Origin: Croceivirga thetidis
Lineage (GTDB): Bacteria; Bacteroidota; Bacteroidia; Flavobacteriales; Flavobacteriaceae
Reading direction: 5' to 3'
Assembly: GCF_012272815.1 (NCBI RefSeq)
Contig: NZ_JAAWWL010000001.1
Span: 638,929-702,928, forward strand
Length of the DNA: 64,000 nucleotides
In this document: one piece after another, positions 26,886 through 36,751 of the stretch
How positions within the stretch are numbered: position 1 is the first letter of the stretch
Layout: every line of letters begins with the position of its first letter
Position numbers and translations under genes: made by a program
Notes under the pieces: generated by a model
Told to the model about the DNA's origin: nothing
The model's database searches: none
Seen by the model: only the letters and a program-made list of their open reading frames with translations

Positions 26886-26887
26886 AA
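26866..26887 (-). promoter_or_regulatory. TetR operator 2 (over the -33 element)
   Basis: A 22-bp near-perfect palindrome: TTTT-A-GAAT...ATTC-C-AAAA. It covers the -33 TTG of the SDR promoter, so binding here should block RNA polymerase. Confidence 0.7.
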
Positions 26888-26961
26888 TAAATTCACACTT
26901 TAACAGCGCTTTAATATTTTATGTTTCCTTTTGTATCTTCCTTACTTTAAAATCCAACCAA

Positions 26962-29900
26962 ATGAAATCTGTCAAATTCCTTCTTGTATTTACTTTGATA
27001 TTGCCCTTAGTTCTAAATGCACAGCGTAGAAAAAAACAAGAACAAAAACCAACAATTGAACTTAACGACTCTCTTTATTCTGGTCTCAAATGGCGGAATA
27101 TTGGACCTTTTAGGGGTGGGCGAAGTGTTACTTCTACAGGTGTTGTTGGCCAACCCATGACCTATTATATGGGGACCACGGGTGGTGGAATCTGGAAAAC
27201 CATTGATGATGGAATTACTTGGAAAAATATATCTGACGGTCAATTAAATACAGGTACCGTTGGTGCAATTGCTGTTGCAGAAAGCAATCCAAATATCGTT
27301 GTAGTGGGCATGGGTGAACATGCGGCTCGAGGTGTTATGACATCAATGGGTGATGGTGTCTACAAATCAACAGATGCAGGTAAAACTTGGAAACATATCG
27401 GTCTTGATGAGACTCGCCATATTTCAGATGTGATCATTCATCCAACCAATCCTGATATTATTTTTATTTCAGCTCAGGGAGCCCAATACGGCCCATCGCA
27501 ACAACGGGGTATCTATCGCTCAATCAATGGTGGCAGCAGCTGGGAAAGGGTTTTATTTGTCGATGAGAATACGGGAGCCTCTTCGTTATCAATGGATATG
27601 AACAACCCTATGATTCTTTACGCAGCCATGTGGCAGCACCGCCGTTATCCATGGACTATGGAATCTGGCGGTTCCTCTTCGGGTATCTACAAATCAACCG
27701 ACGGCGGAAGTACGTGGAATCAGCTAAAGGAAGGTCTTCCTAAGGAATTTGGAAAATCGGGCATTTCGGTCTCAAGGGTAAATCCTGAATTGGTATATGC
27801 GGTTATTGAGGCAGAAGGTACCAAAGGAGGGGTTTACAAATCTGTGGACGCTGGTAAAAAATGGAAACAAGTAAATAAAGACCGAATCAATATTGCGCGC
27901 TCATGGTATTACATGGAGATTTTTGCCGACCCACAAAATGAAAATATCGTTTACGTTCTAAATGCACCTGTTACCAAATCAATTGATGGTGGCCGAACCT
28001 TTACCCCATTACCTACTCCACATGGTGACAACCACCATTTATGGATACATCCACATAACAATCAAGTTATGATCAACTCAAACGATGGGGGTTCAAATGT
28101 TTCCAATAATGGAGGAAAAAGCTGGAGCACGCAACAAAATCAAGCCACTTCTCAATTTTATAGGGTTATCACTGATAATTTGGTCCCTTACAATGTTTAT
28201 GGCGGACAGCAAGATAATTCAGCAATTTCAATAGCCAGTCGCACTAACGATGCTGGCATTGATTGGAAGGATTGGCATTCGGTTGCTGGTTGTGAGAGTG
28301 CATACCTTGCCTTTGACCCTGATAATCCTGAGATTGTTTATGGTGGCTGCTACCAAGGAATTATTGAAAAATGGGTGAAAGCCTCAAGAGAGGGAAAACC
28401 TATAAAAGCATACCCTGAGCTTGGACTCGGAAAGGTACCTGAAGATTTTAAATATCGCTACAATTGGAACGCACCAATTATTAGTTCTCCCCATGACCGA
28501 AATACCATTTATCATGCAGGTAATGTCGTTTTTAAAACAACGGATGGTGGCCAAAGCTGGGAGGTCGTAAGTCCAGATTTAACTCGAAATGAGAAAGACA
28601 AACAAGGTCCTGGTGGAGGCCCTTATACGAACGAAGCTGCCGGAGGTGAGAATTACAATACCCTCATGTATCTTACTGAATCCACACATGAAAAGGGTGT
28701 TCTCTATGCAGGAAGCGATGATGGCCTGGTACATATAACAAAAGATGGCGGTGCGAATTGGAAAAATATCACTCCACCAAATATTGGTAATGGCATCATT
28801 AATAGTATCGAAGTTTCACCCCATGATCCTGCGACAGCTTATATCGCTGTTATGCGCTATAAGTCTATGGATTTAAAACCTTATATCTTTAAAACAACGG
28901 ACTACGGCTCTTCGTGGACCAAAATTACTAATGGCATTACCGATAAACACACCTTCGTTAGAGCGGTTAGAGAAGACAAAAAGAAGAAAGGATTGCTTTA
29001 TGCGGGTACCGAAACTGGGTTATATGTATCAATGGACGATGGCGCTAATTGGCAAAAATTTCAGTTGAACCTGCCTCTGGTACCAATCAACGATCTGGTA
29101 ATTCAAGATAATGATCTTGTGATTGCTACTGCCGGTCGTTCTTTTTGGATATTAGATGATTTAGGCGCTATTCAAAGTTCTTTTGACACAAGTCAAACAT
29201 TAAGAATTGTAAAGCCAAAACCTAGCTATAGAATTTTCGGGGGTTACCAAGAAAAACCTAGACCAGGGCTAGGGCAAAATCCGAAATCAGGAGTCACTAT
29301 TGACTACTATTTACCGCAAAAAATGGATACTGCCCAGTTAAAGCTTGAGATACTGCAAAATGGAGAAGTTATTCGCAGTTATACCAATCAAAAGCCAAAA
29401 GGCTTTAAATCATGGCCTGGTGGACCTCCAAAACCACAAGTACTACCAAGTAAAAAAGGATACAATCGTTTTACTTGGGATTTCAGAAAAGAGGCCATAC
29501 CCGCAGTTGAAAAGGTTTTTGTTTATGGTAATTATTCAGGTACTCGTGTGGCCCCGGGCACCTATACCTTACGTTTGAGTTCATCTGGCGAAACCGTCGA
29601 AACTTCCACAGAAGTGTTGGCCAACCCAAAAATTAAAGCTTCGATGGCTGATTATACTGAACAGCTATCCGTGCTCAATCAAATTGAATCCGCACTTAAA
29701 AATATTCATGGGGCCGTAAACCAAATGCGTTCGGCTAAAAATCAACTAAAATCATACAAGAATTTACTGGAGGATAATGAAAGTGCAAAAGAACTTTTGG
29801 CAAAAGGAGACAGTTTACTAAAACGCATCAACAACTGGGAAGCCAATTTAATTCAACCAAAACAAAAGACGTTCCAAGACGTAATCAATTTTCATAATCA

Positions 29901-30111
29901 GCTCAATGCAGATTTCATGCACTTAAAAGGTTTTGTTGATACAGCCGAACCTAAGGTGACTGAAGGTGCTAAGGCAAGGTTACAAGACTTAATAAATGCT
30001 TGGGACGCTTATGACAAGGAGAAGACTTCAATCGTTGAAACTGAAATGAATGCATTCAATACAAGTTTTAAAGAATTGGATTTACCAGCCATAATTCTGA
30101 AGGAGGAATAA
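26962..30111 (+). CDS. Secreted Asp-box (BNR/VPS10-like) beta-propeller protein
   Basis: 1049 aa with a signal peptide (about 1-20, ends LNAQ). About ten Asp-box repeats of the form G-x-Y/W-K-S-T-D-x-G-x-T/S-W are visible between about residues 70 and 720 (for example GGGIWKTIDDGITW, GVYKSTDAGKTW, GIYKSTDGGSTW, VFKTTDGGQSW), forming two propellers like sortilin/VPS10 and xyloglucanase folds. The last about 300 residues hold a beta segment and a helical region. No T9SS tail. Bacteroidota proteins of this family are labelled glycosyl hydrolase or sortilin-like without proven activity. No sialidase Arg triad evident. Confidence 0.8.
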   Translation: MKSVKFLLVFTLILPLVLNAQRRKKQEQKPTIELNDSLYSGLKWRNIGPFRGGRSVTSTGVVGQPMTYYMGTTGGGIWKTIDDGITWKNISDGQLNTGTVGAIAVAESNPNIVVVGMGEHAARGVMTSMGDGVYKSTDAGKTWKHIGLDETRHISDVIIHPTNPDIIFISAQGAQYGPSQQRGIYRSINGGSSWERVLFVDENTGASSLSMDMNNPMILYAAMWQHRRYPWTMESGGSSSGIYKSTDGGSTWNQLKEGLPKEFGKSGISVSRVNPELVYAVIEAEGTKGGVYKSVDAGKKWKQVNKDRINIARSWYYMEIFADPQNENIVYVLNAPVTKSIDGGRTFTPLPTPHGDNHHLWIHPHNNQVMINSNDGGSNVSNNGGKSWSTQQNQATSQFYRVITDNLVPYNVYGGQQDNSAISIASRTNDAGIDWKDWHSVAGCESAYLAFDPDNPEIVYGGCYQGIIEKWVKASREGKPIKAYPELGLGKVPEDFKYRYNWNAPIISSPHDRNTIYHAGNVVFKTTDGGQSWEVVSPDLTRNEKDKQGPGGGPYTNEAAGGENYNTLMYLTESTHEKGVLYAGSDDGLVHITKDGGANWKNITPPNIGNGIINSIEVSPHDPATAYIAVMRYKSMDLKPYIFKTTDYGSSWTKITNGITDKHTFVRAVREDKKKKGLLYAGTETGLYVSMDDGANWQKFQLNLPLVPINDLVIQDNDLVIATAGRSFWILDDLGAIQSSFDTSQTLRIVKPKPSYRIFGGYQEKPRPGLGQNPKSGVTIDYYLPQKMDTAQLKLEILQNGEVIRSYTNQKPKGFKSWPGGPPKPQVLPSKKGYNRFTWDFRKEAIPAVEKVFVYGNYSGTRVAPGTYTLRLSSSGETVETSTEVLANPKIKASMADYTEQLSVLNQIESALKNIHGAVNQMRSAKNQLKSYKNLLEDNESAKELLAKGDSLLKRINNWEANLIQPKQKTFQDVINFHNQLNADFMHLKGFVDTAEPKVTEGAKARLQDLINAWDAYDKEKTSIVETEMNAFNTSFKELDLPAIILKEE

Positions 30112-30115
30112 CCGT

Positions 30116-30688
30116 ATGAATGAATTTATCCAGGACAAAGAATTTAAAAAATTAGACTTCAGCAAGGATAAACTTCCAAAAGGTAATTATGAATATTGTC
30201 GTTTTTATGATTGTCATTTCGAGAAAGGCTTCCTTGACAATCAACATTTCGTGGAATGTCATTTTGAAAAGTGCAACTTGACCAATGTGAATGTAGCCAA
30301 TACCCAGTTCAACGATGTAATGTTTGATACGTGCAAATTGGTTGGTGTATTATTCGAAACTTGTGACCCATTGCTTTTGAATTTTCAATTTAAAGGATGC
30401 AATTTATCATTGGCTAGTTTTTACGAGATGAAATTACCGAACACCTATTTTGACGATTGTATTCTTCATCAAACAGATTTCACTTTGAGTAATCTGACCA
30501 ACACCAAATTTTTTAATTGTGATTTAAAAAACGCTGTCTTCGAAAGAACCAATTTAAAGGGAGTTGATTTTTATACGGCATTTAATTTCGAAATTGACCC
30601 AGAGCTAAATACCCTAACGAAGGCCAAGTTTAGGCAAGAGAGTCTCATTGGTTTATTGAAAAAATACGATATTGTGGTGGAACACTAA
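30116..30688 (+). CDS. Pentapeptide-repeat protein
   Basis: 190 aa. Residues about 20-165 form a right-handed quadrilateral beta-helix with the A(D/N)LxF-type pattern in a Cys/Phe-rich version (CHFEKCNLTNVNVANTQF, FFNCDLKNAVFERTNLKG). Length and composition resemble the Qnr/McbG group, some of which mimic DNA and protect gyrase, but the Qnr-specific loops cannot be identified by eye, so quinolone protection is not claimed. Begins 4 nt after the Asp-box gene and is followed 3 nt later by the zinc-ribbon gene: a three-gene operon. Confidence 0.82.
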   Translation: MNEFIQDKEFKKLDFSKDKLPKGNYEYCRFYDCHFEKGFLDNQHFVECHFEKCNLTNVNVANTQFNDVMFDTCKLVGVLFETCDPLLLNFQFKGCNLSLASFYEMKLPNTYFDDCILHQTDFTLSNLTNTKFFNCDLKNAVFERTNLKGVDFYTAFNFEIDPELNTLTKAKFRQESLIGLLKKYDIVVEH

Positions 30689-30691
30689 ACC

Positions 30692-31048
30692 ATGGAAGCT
30701 CGAAAATGTTTGGAATGCGAAACGGAAATCCGTGGTCGGGCCGATAAGAAATTCTGCTCCGATTACTGTCGCAACGCGCACAATAACCAGCTTAATAAAG
30801 ACAGTAAAAACCTAGTTAGAAATATCAATAATCGCCTTCGAAAAAATTATCGCATCTTAAGTAGTTTTGACTTAAAAGATGGGAAGACAGCAAAAACCAC
30901 CAAGACTCGTTTAATTGATAAAGGTTTTGATTTCGAGTTTTTAACCAACATCCTAAAGACTAAGAAAGGAACAAACTACTACTTTGTATATGATTTGGGT
31001 TACCGTGAACTTGAAGATGACTATTATTTAATAGTCAAAAGGGAATAA
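30692..31048 (+). CDS. Zinc-ribbon protein (118 aa), unknown function
   Basis: An N-terminal zinc knuckle (C6-x2-C9 ... C22-x3-C26, with H30 nearby) is followed by a basic helix (NLVRNINNRLRKNYRIL) and a C-terminal alpha/beta region (FEFLTNILKTKKGTNYYFVYDLGY). The knuckle plus basic helix suggests nucleic-acid binding. Family name uncertain. Last gene of the Asp-box/pentapeptide operon, with a strong terminator directly after its stop. Confidence 0.7.
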   Translation: MEARKCLECETEIRGRADKKFCSDYCRNAHNNQLNKDSKNLVRNINNRLRKNYRILSSFDLKDGKTAKTTKTRLIDKGFDFEFLTNILKTKKGTNYYFVYDLGYRELEDDYYLIVKRE

Positions 31049-31075
31049 AAAAGGCCTTCATTAAGAAGGCCTTTT
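31049..31075. terminator. Bidirectional terminator
   Basis: An 11-bp perfect stem (AAAAGGCCTTC / GAAGGCCTTTT) with an ATTAA loop lies between converging genes, with a U-run in both directions. Serves the operon ending at 31048 and the CBS gene ending at 31099. Confidence 0.88.
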
Positions 31076-31098
31076 ATACAATTATAAAAGCGTTGATT

Positions 31099-31569
31099 TT
31101 ACTTCCAGTTCGCACCACTTAACTTAAGTGCTGCCACGACAATGTCTTTTCGACTTATCTGGCCAACCAATATACCATCTTTCATTACTGGTAATCTTCT
31201 ACGATTATGGCGGTCAAAAATACCAGCCGCATCAAATATGGTCATATCATGGGGTATTGTCTCAACATTTTTTGTCATAAATCGCTCAACACTCTTATCC
31301 AATATTGGTTGATTGAAATAACGACTTTCAGAAATCTGTTTCATACAATCGGCTTCTGAAATAATTCCGACCAGAAAACCACTGTCATCCATCACCGGCC
31401 CTCCGGAAATTTTGAATTTGGCAAAAGCCTCCATTACTTCTAAAATTGATTGTTGAGGTGAAAATGTGACCAACCTTTTGGTCATATAATCGGAAACCAA
31501 TATTGGAGCTTCGTTTTCTTTCTTCGAATCTACCTTGGCCCTGACACCTTGAAAACTTTTGATTGCCAT
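31099..31569 (-). CDS. Two-CBS-domain protein
   Basis: 156 aa: a 25-residue lead, then a CBS pair (about 26-80 and 93-148; VSDYMTKRLVTFSPQQSILEVMEAF and VERFMTKNVETIPHDMTIFDAAGIF), each with the GxxxGxISxxD-type turn (GFLVGIISEAD, GILVGQISRKD). Such stand-alone CBS pairs bind adenine nucleotides and act as energy sensors. No fused effector. Divergent from the M28 peptidase gene. Confidence 0.88.
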   Translation of the reverse strand: MAIKSFQGVRAKVDSKKENEAPILVSDYMTKRLVTFSPQQSILEVMEAFAKFKISGGPVMDDSGFLVGIISEADCMKQISESRYFNQPILDKSVERFMTKNVETIPHDMTIFDAAGIFDRHNRRRLPVMKDGILVGQISRKDIVVAALKLSGANWK

Positions 31570-31691
31570 ACTACTTACTTTTTAGGTTGATTTATCAATT
31601 TAAGATTTTTTTTACAATTTCCCTATTGTTTTGGCAATCAAAACATTGGGTGAATTCAATATTTTATATTTTAGGGGCAACTGATAACACT

Positions 31692-33974
31692 ATGAAAAAC
31701 TCACCAACACTCGCACTTCTATTGTTGGTTCTGGCCACTTTCTGGACATTTAAATCGCTAATGCCCAAATATGAAAAAGACGGTGATCTTGCTAAGACTA
31801 AGTTTTCAACTGACCGCGCCCTCGAACATGTTAAGTTAATGTCAGGTCAACAACATGGAGTTGGTTTTGAACCAGCACATCAAAATGTACATGATTATAT
31901 TGTTGATTACCTCACTCAATTAGGTCTGGAGCCTCAACTTCAAGAAGGTTATGTTTTGTCTGAAGCCTGGGGCAATTTATGTTACGCTAAAAACATCATG
32001 GCTCGCATTAAGGGTACCGAAGATGGGAAGGCTTTAATGCTACTATCCCACTACGATAGCAGCCCTCATTCTTCATTTGGCGCGAGCGATGCTGCCAGTG
32101 GGGTCGCTACCATACTTGAGGGCACAAGGGCATTCTTAGAGGAAAATAAAAAACCAAAGAATGATATTATCCTCCTTTTGACCGATGCGGAAGAAATAGG
32201 TCTTAATGGAGCTCAACTTTTTGTAAATGAGCATCCATGGATTAAGGATGTTGGTTTAATCCTAAATTTTGAGGCAAGGGGCAGTGGTGGGCCAAGCATT
32301 ATGTTGATGGAAACCAATAGGGGCAATCAAAAGCTAATTACTGAATTTGTTAAAGCCAATCCAGAATATCCAGTTGCAAATTCCTTGGTATACAGCATAT
32401 ACAAAATGCTACCCAACGATACTGATTTAACCGTTTTTAGAAGGGATGCCGATATTGAAGGCTTTAATTTTGCTTTTATTGACGATCATTTTGACTACCA
32501 TACATCGTTGGATACTTTCGACAGGCTAAATAAAGAATCGCTATCCCACCAAGGGAGCTATTTGATGCCACTATTATACCACTTTTCAGGAGTTGATTTA
32601 ACGAATTTGAAAAGTTTGAACGACATTGTATATTTCAGTATTCCACTATTCAATGTAGTTACTTATCCCTTTGATTGGATTTGGGGTCTTTTGATACTTG
32701 CTACTATAACCTTTAGTATTTTAATTGTAATTGGTTTTCGAAAAAAAGTACTTACCCTAAAAGGCATTCTTTTGGGATTTATCCCAATGCTTATTGTCTT
32801 AATCCTCACTGGCCTGTATGGTTACTTCTTTTGGGATGGCCTTACCTGGTGGTATCCTGGGTTCAAAGACATGCTACATGGCTTTACCTATGTGGGTCAT
32901 ACCTATATCACAGCCCTTTCATTAGTAAGTTTGGCCACATGCCTATTGATTTATAGGGAGTTTCAAAAGGTTTCAACTCCTAATCTACTGGTTGCTCCAA
33001 TTTTTCTTTGGTTAATCTTATGCACGATATTGAATCTCTACTTAAAAGGGGCAAATTTCTTTTTAGTACCACTTTTCGGTCTTTTGGTGGGGCTTTTAGT
33101 TTGGATTAATCAAAAGCAACCGAATCCTCATCTCTTGGCATTTCTTGCATTACCAGCTATTGCCATCTTTACACCATTTATAAAAATGTTTCCGGTTGGT
33201 TTGGGCTTAAAAATGATGATTGCAGCCACTTTGATGACAACCTTTACATTCTTTTTTGTGCTTCCCTTTTTTGGCATATTTAAGAGAAAACGCGCTTTGG
33301 CTGCAGTATTGTTATTGGTTTTCTTTATTCTAAACCTATATGCACATTTGAACAGCTATTTTTCAGAATCGATGCCCAAACCAAGTTCATTGGTTTACGT
33401 TTATGATAACGATAACCAAAAAGCTGAATGGGCAACTTATGATAATGTGCTGACAGATTGGAACAGTCAGTTTTTGCAAAACAAAATGGGAACGGAAGAG
33501 GGTGATGCCAAGAAAACCATAACTAGCAAATATGGTAGTCGATTCAGATATGTTGCCGAAGCACCTTTAAAACAAATCAAAACCCCAGATTTACTTATTG
33601 AGCAAGACACCATCATTGGTGAATACCGTAAGTTGAACCTTTGTGTAAAACCGAATCGTAATGTAAATCGTCTAGAGGTCTATAGCAACCAAAATTTTTC
33701 GAAAGCGAGGGTCAACGGCATTGAATTTTCTGAAGACTATCTAAATAATATGGGGCAACGATTATTGACCCACCAAATCTCAAATAATGCTGCAACAGAA
33801 ATAGAATTACAATGGTCAAAGGACGAGGTATTAGAATTAGGTTTTTACGAATCCTCAAATGATTTACTTGAGCATTCACTATTCACGGTTCCTAATCGAC
33901 CAAAAGATCAAATACCAATGCCTTTTGTGCTAAATGATGCGATTCTAGTGACCAAAACCTTAACTTTTGAATAA
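31692..33974 (+). CDS. M28-family membrane aminopeptidase
   Basis: 760 aa from the ATG at 31692 (MKNSPTLALLLLV); the longer frame from 31563 would run into the CBS promoter region. One N-terminal helix, then an M28 zinc peptidase domain (about 35-320): SHYDSSPHSSFGASDAASG supplies His and bridging Asp, DAEEIGLNGA the catalytic Glu pair, and HTSLDTFDR a later His. Residues about 325-560 contain eight or so membrane helices, and a beta-rich extracytoplasmic domain ends the protein, the architecture of ER-aminopeptidase-like M28 proteins. The next gene overlaps its stop. Confidence 0.85.
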   Translation: MKNSPTLALLLLVLATFWTFKSLMPKYEKDGDLAKTKFSTDRALEHVKLMSGQQHGVGFEPAHQNVHDYIVDYLTQLGLEPQLQEGYVLSEAWGNLCYAKNIMARIKGTEDGKALMLLSHYDSSPHSSFGASDAASGVATILEGTRAFLEENKKPKNDIILLLTDAEEIGLNGAQLFVNEHPWIKDVGLILNFEARGSGGPSIMLMETNRGNQKLITEFVKANPEYPVANSLVYSIYKMLPNDTDLTVFRRDADIEGFNFAFIDDHFDYHTSLDTFDRLNKESLSHQGSYLMPLLYHFSGVDLTNLKSLNDIVYFSIPLFNVVTYPFDWIWGLLILATITFSILIVIGFRKKVLTLKGILLGFIPMLIVLILTGLYGYFFWDGLTWWYPGFKDMLHGFTYVGHTYITALSLVSLATCLLIYREFQKVSTPNLLVAPIFLWLILCTILNLYLKGANFFLVPLFGLLVGLLVWINQKQPNPHLLAFLALPAIAIFTPFIKMFPVGLGLKMMIAATLMTTFTFFFVLPFFGIFKRKRALAAVLLLVFFILNLYAHLNSYFSESMPKPSSLVYVYDNDNQKAEWATYDNVLTDWNSQFLQNKMGTEEGDAKKTITSKYGSRFRYVAEAPLKQIKTPDLLIEQDTIIGEYRKLNLCVKPNRNVNRLEVYSNQNFSKARVNGIEFSEDYLNNMGQRLLTHQISNNAATEIELQWSKDEVLELGFYESSNDLLEHSLFTVPNRPKDQIPMPFVLNDAILVTKTLTFE

Positions 33975-34770
33975 GCAGATTGGCGTTTTAGGTTGTGGTT
34001 GGCTGGGTCTTCCTTTAGCGAAACATCTCGTTGATCAAGGAAATATTGTTTTTGGAACAACCACATCATCTAAAAAGTTATTTGAGTTGCAACAGGCTCG
34101 AATTAAACCATTTCAAATAGAGTTGGGAGAGGAACAAATCTCAGGAGATATCAATGGTTTTTTACAAGACTTGGAAATTTTGATATTAAATATTCCACCT
34201 AAACTTAGAAAACCACCCTTTGAAGATTATGTTCTTAAAATCAAGCATCTAAAAGATAAAATCATAGACTCGAGACTTAAAAAGGTGATTTTTATTAGTA
34301 GCACTTCGGTGTATGGAGATGTCACTGGTGAAATAACAGAAGAATCAAAAACTAGCCCCAATACGAAGTCTGGCAAAGCACTTTTGGAATGTGAACAAAT
34401 GTTGGCTCAAGAACAAAACTTTAATACCACGATTCTAAGGTTTGGGGGACTAATCGGAAAAGATAGACATCCTATCACTTTTTTATCAGGCAAAAAAAAT
34501 TTAACCAATGGCGATGACTTCATTAATCTAATTCATCAAAATGATTGTATTGGAATTATTGAGAAGGTAATCAATGAAGAACATTGGGGAAAAGTTATTA
34601 ACGGAGTTTACCCAAATCACCCTAAAAAGCGTGATTATTACATCGCAGAAGCCAAAAAAAGAAATCTGCAAGTGCCTGATTTTGTTAACACTAACTTAAA
34701 ATCAACCAAAAAAATTATTAAAAGTAGGAATTTTCGTTATTCCTACTCTTTTCCTATAACCACAACATAA
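33967..34770 (+). CDS. NAD(P)-binding epimerase-like protein (YeeZ type)
   Basis: 267 aa from a TTG start that overlaps the M28 stop by 8 nt; the Rossmann loop (GVLGCGWLGLPLA, about 6-18) begins immediately, so no later start is possible. SSTSVYGD (about 110-117) matches the extended-SDR active-site region, but the usual YxxxK is not obvious, so activity is uncertain. The C-terminus ends with a Lys-rich helix. Coupled to the M28 gene by overlap. Confidence 0.72.
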   Translation: MNKQIGVLGCGWLGLPLAKHLVDQGNIVFGTTTSSKKLFELQQARIKPFQIELGEEQISGDINGFLQDLEILILNIPPKLRKPPFEDYVLKIKHLKDKIIDSRLKKVIFISSTSVYGDVTGEITEESKTSPNTKSGKALLECEQMLAQEQNFNTTILRFGGLIGKDRHPITFLSGKKNLTNGDDFINLIHQNDCIGIIEKVINEEHWGKVINGVYPNHPKKRDYYIAEAKKRNLQVPDFVNTNLKSTKKIIKSRNFRYSYSFPITTT

Positions 34771-34887
34771 TGTCCTTTCACATCACCCCTGATTGGTTTC
34801 ACAACTTTGCTTCTTAACATCTGTTAATTCCAAGACCAAATGCCGTCTTAGCAGCGTAGGTTATTGTAATTTTATATTCGTAAAGAA

Positions 34888-35277
34888 ATGGATATCGTGA
34901 TGGAGAATTCCAGATTGGGTACTAAAATATTAACAGAAATCGAAAAGTTGATAGACAACAGTCTTGATGCTAGCGGTGCCCCATTGGATAATTTTGAGGA
35001 GTTTCACAAAGCACTTTTAAAAAATCATTACAAAGCAGCTTGTGCAACAATTGATTATCACCGACACCGGGTGAAAATGGATATAATCATCAATGAAGAA
35101 GATTATCAACCGCAAAAGATAAATATGATATTGGCTACCGTTCCAATGAACATATTTTTTAAAGACCTGGCAGATTTTTTAAAATCATGCTTGGACAGTG
35201 ATGTAAAGAACTTGGCCTTTTATGCCAGATTAATTCGATTTTACACTAATCGGGATATTGCCCTTTTAGCCGTTTAA
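34888..35277 (+). CDS. Hypothetical protein (129 aa)
   Basis: 129 aa, no signal peptide or membrane helix. Helical N-terminal half (LGTKILTEIEKLIDNSLDA), then an alpha/beta stretch (KMDIIINEEDYQPQKINMILATVP). No motif recognised. An in-frame ATG four codons later is also possible. It is flanked by gaps and followed by a good terminator, so it is probably monocistronic. Confidence 0.55.
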   Translation: MDIVMENSRLGTKILTEIEKLIDNSLDASGAPLDNFEEFHKALLKNHYKAACATIDYHRHRVKMDIIINEEDYQPQKINMILATVPMNIFFKDLADFLKSCLDSDVKNLAFYARLIRFYTNRDIALLAV

Positions 35278-35330
35278 CGAATACATATTTGAATAGCTAT
35301 TTTGCTAGTCATTAGCACCCCTCAATAAAA

Positions 35331-35353
35331 AACCGCCATTAGGCGGTTTTTTT
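35331..35353 (+). terminator. Intrinsic terminator after 34888-35277
   Basis: AACCGCC / GGCGGTT stem with an ATTA loop followed by a run of T. The A-run before it makes it usable on the other strand too. Confidence 0.85.
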
Positions 35354-35424
35354 GTTAATAGCCGTTCTCAAGTGCTGTGGTTAGTGGATATTTTTTAGAT
35401 TTGCCGCACTTTAAACCAATGATG

Positions 35425-36123
35425 ATGAAAAAATTAGCTCCAATTTTAATCGTTTTGTTATCGATTAATTTGAATGCACAGAGCAAAAGTGAATTACAAA
35501 AGCATTTCGAAGCCTATTATCAAGAAATGCGATTGCAGGCAGATGTTAGTGGTGTAATCAGTGCATTGACCCATCTTAACGTGATTGCCCCTTCAAAGGA
35601 ACGCCGTGATACACTGGCTTACATCTACATGAACAATAATCAGCATTTACAGGCCCTAAATACTATTGGGATAGAAAAAAACCCTGAAGACTCTGACCTG
35701 GCCGTACAAGTGAAAGCGGTATCCTTAAAGTCAATCAATCAACCACAAAGGGCTTTGGAGCAATTTAAGGTGTTGTACGAACGCAACCCCAACCCTTTCC
35801 TAGCTTATGAAATTGCTGATCTTCAAATTCAAACCGGTGATACCGATGGGGCTGCCATTAACATTGAATATGGTCTTGCAAATTCACAAGATGATATGAA
35901 ACATGCTTTTTTCGAACGCCAACAACCTTATGAAGTCTCGTTGAAAGCTGCATTTCTTCATTTAAAAGGTCTTTTGGTCTTCAATCAAGATAAGAACAAT
36001 ATTGAACAGGCCATTGGTTTCATGGACGAGGCCCTAAAATTGGAACCAAGTTTCAATTTAGCAAGTTTGAGCAAACAAGCACTGGAGTCTAGAAAAAATG
36101 AAGGTGAAACTGAAGGAAACTAG
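35425..36123 (+). CDS. Secreted TPR-repeat protein
   Basis: 232 aa from the third of three consecutive ATGs (35419/35422/35425 cannot be told apart). Signal peptide about 1-19 (ends LNAQ). The rest is helical, with tetratricopeptide-like pairs (AYIYMNNNQHLQALNTIG; PQRALEQFKVLYERNPNPFLAYEIADLQIQ; QAIGFMDEALKLEPSF). Probably a periplasmic protein-interaction scaffold. TAGATTTG (35396-35403) is an exact -7 box. Confidence 0.7.
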   Translation: MKKLAPILIVLLSINLNAQSKSELQKHFEAYYQEMRLQADVSGVISALTHLNVIAPSKERRDTLAYIYMNNNQHLQALNTIGIEKNPEDSDLAVQVKAVSLKSINQPQRALEQFKVLYERNPNPFLAYEIADLQIQTGDTDGAAINIEYGLANSQDDMKHAFFERQQPYEVSLKAAFLHLKGLLVFNQDKNNIEQAIGFMDEALKLEPSFNLASLSKQALESRKNEGETEGN

Positions 36124-36150
36124 TTCCAACTTTAATTTTAACAAATCTAT

Positions 36151-36180
36151 AAGCAGAAGAAAATTCTTCTGCTTTTTTTT
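36151..36180 (+). terminator. Terminator after the TPR gene
   Basis: AAGCAGAAGA / TCTTCTGCTT, a 10-bp stem with an AAAT loop, followed by T8. Lies between converging genes; the minus strand lacks a good U-run. Confidence 0.85.
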
Positions 36181-36182
36181 GA

Positions 36183-36686
36183 CTAAAAGGATTCGTTCAA
36201 TATCAATTCAGTATCCAAGGTGTTGTTCACTATGGAATTCATTTGGTTTCGAAGTGCATTGTAAGCTGACAACATTTGTTTAAGTCCTTCCGTTACATCC
36301 AAATTATTGGCTAAACCTGCCTTAATTTTAAGCAAGAATGTGCGGAATACTTTTTGCCTACTTTTAATTTTCGCTGTATCAAATTTTTCAGGGTATTCCC
36401 CTTCTCTCAACACTTTCTCCGAATCAAGTAAGTCATTGATTGCAAGAATCAAATCTTCTTTGGTCGTGGCTTGGAACATCACATCAAAACCTCGTTCCAA
36501 TTGGGCGAATTCTTTCCAATTCGAACTAATTGAAATAGCCTCACCCTCAAGTTTTAAAACATTTGGGGTGCCCTGAAACGTAAACAAGCTTATTTCAGCA
36601 GAATCACCGTTATCAGCTGTTTCTGGGGCTTTTCTACATCCACCCACTGCCAAGATCAAAACCAATGTGCATAAAAAACAACGCAT
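36183..36686 (-). CDS. Lipoprotein, unknown function
   Basis: 167 aa from the ATG at 36686 (MRCFLCTLVLILAVGGC). The lipobox LAVGGC sets the mature N-terminus at the Cys followed by RKAPE, so it is a lipid-anchored envelope protein. The mature part is helical, with no Cys and no motif I know. A start five codons further upstream is possible but would leave the lipoprotein signal unchanged. Confidence 0.65.
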   Translation of the reverse strand: MRCFLCTLVLILAVGGCRKAPETADNGDSAEISLFTFQGTPNVLKLEGEAISISSNWKEFAQLERGFDVMFQATTKEDLILAINDLLDSEKVLREGEYPEKFDTAKIKSRQKVFRTFLLKIKAGLANNLDVTEGLKQMLSAYNALRNQMNSIVNNTLDTELILNESF

Positions 36687-36751
36687 AAAACGAAAGTACA
36701 ACTTTTGGGAAAAGCTATCTTTGTTGCAAATAGAATTAACTCCTCTTTACC

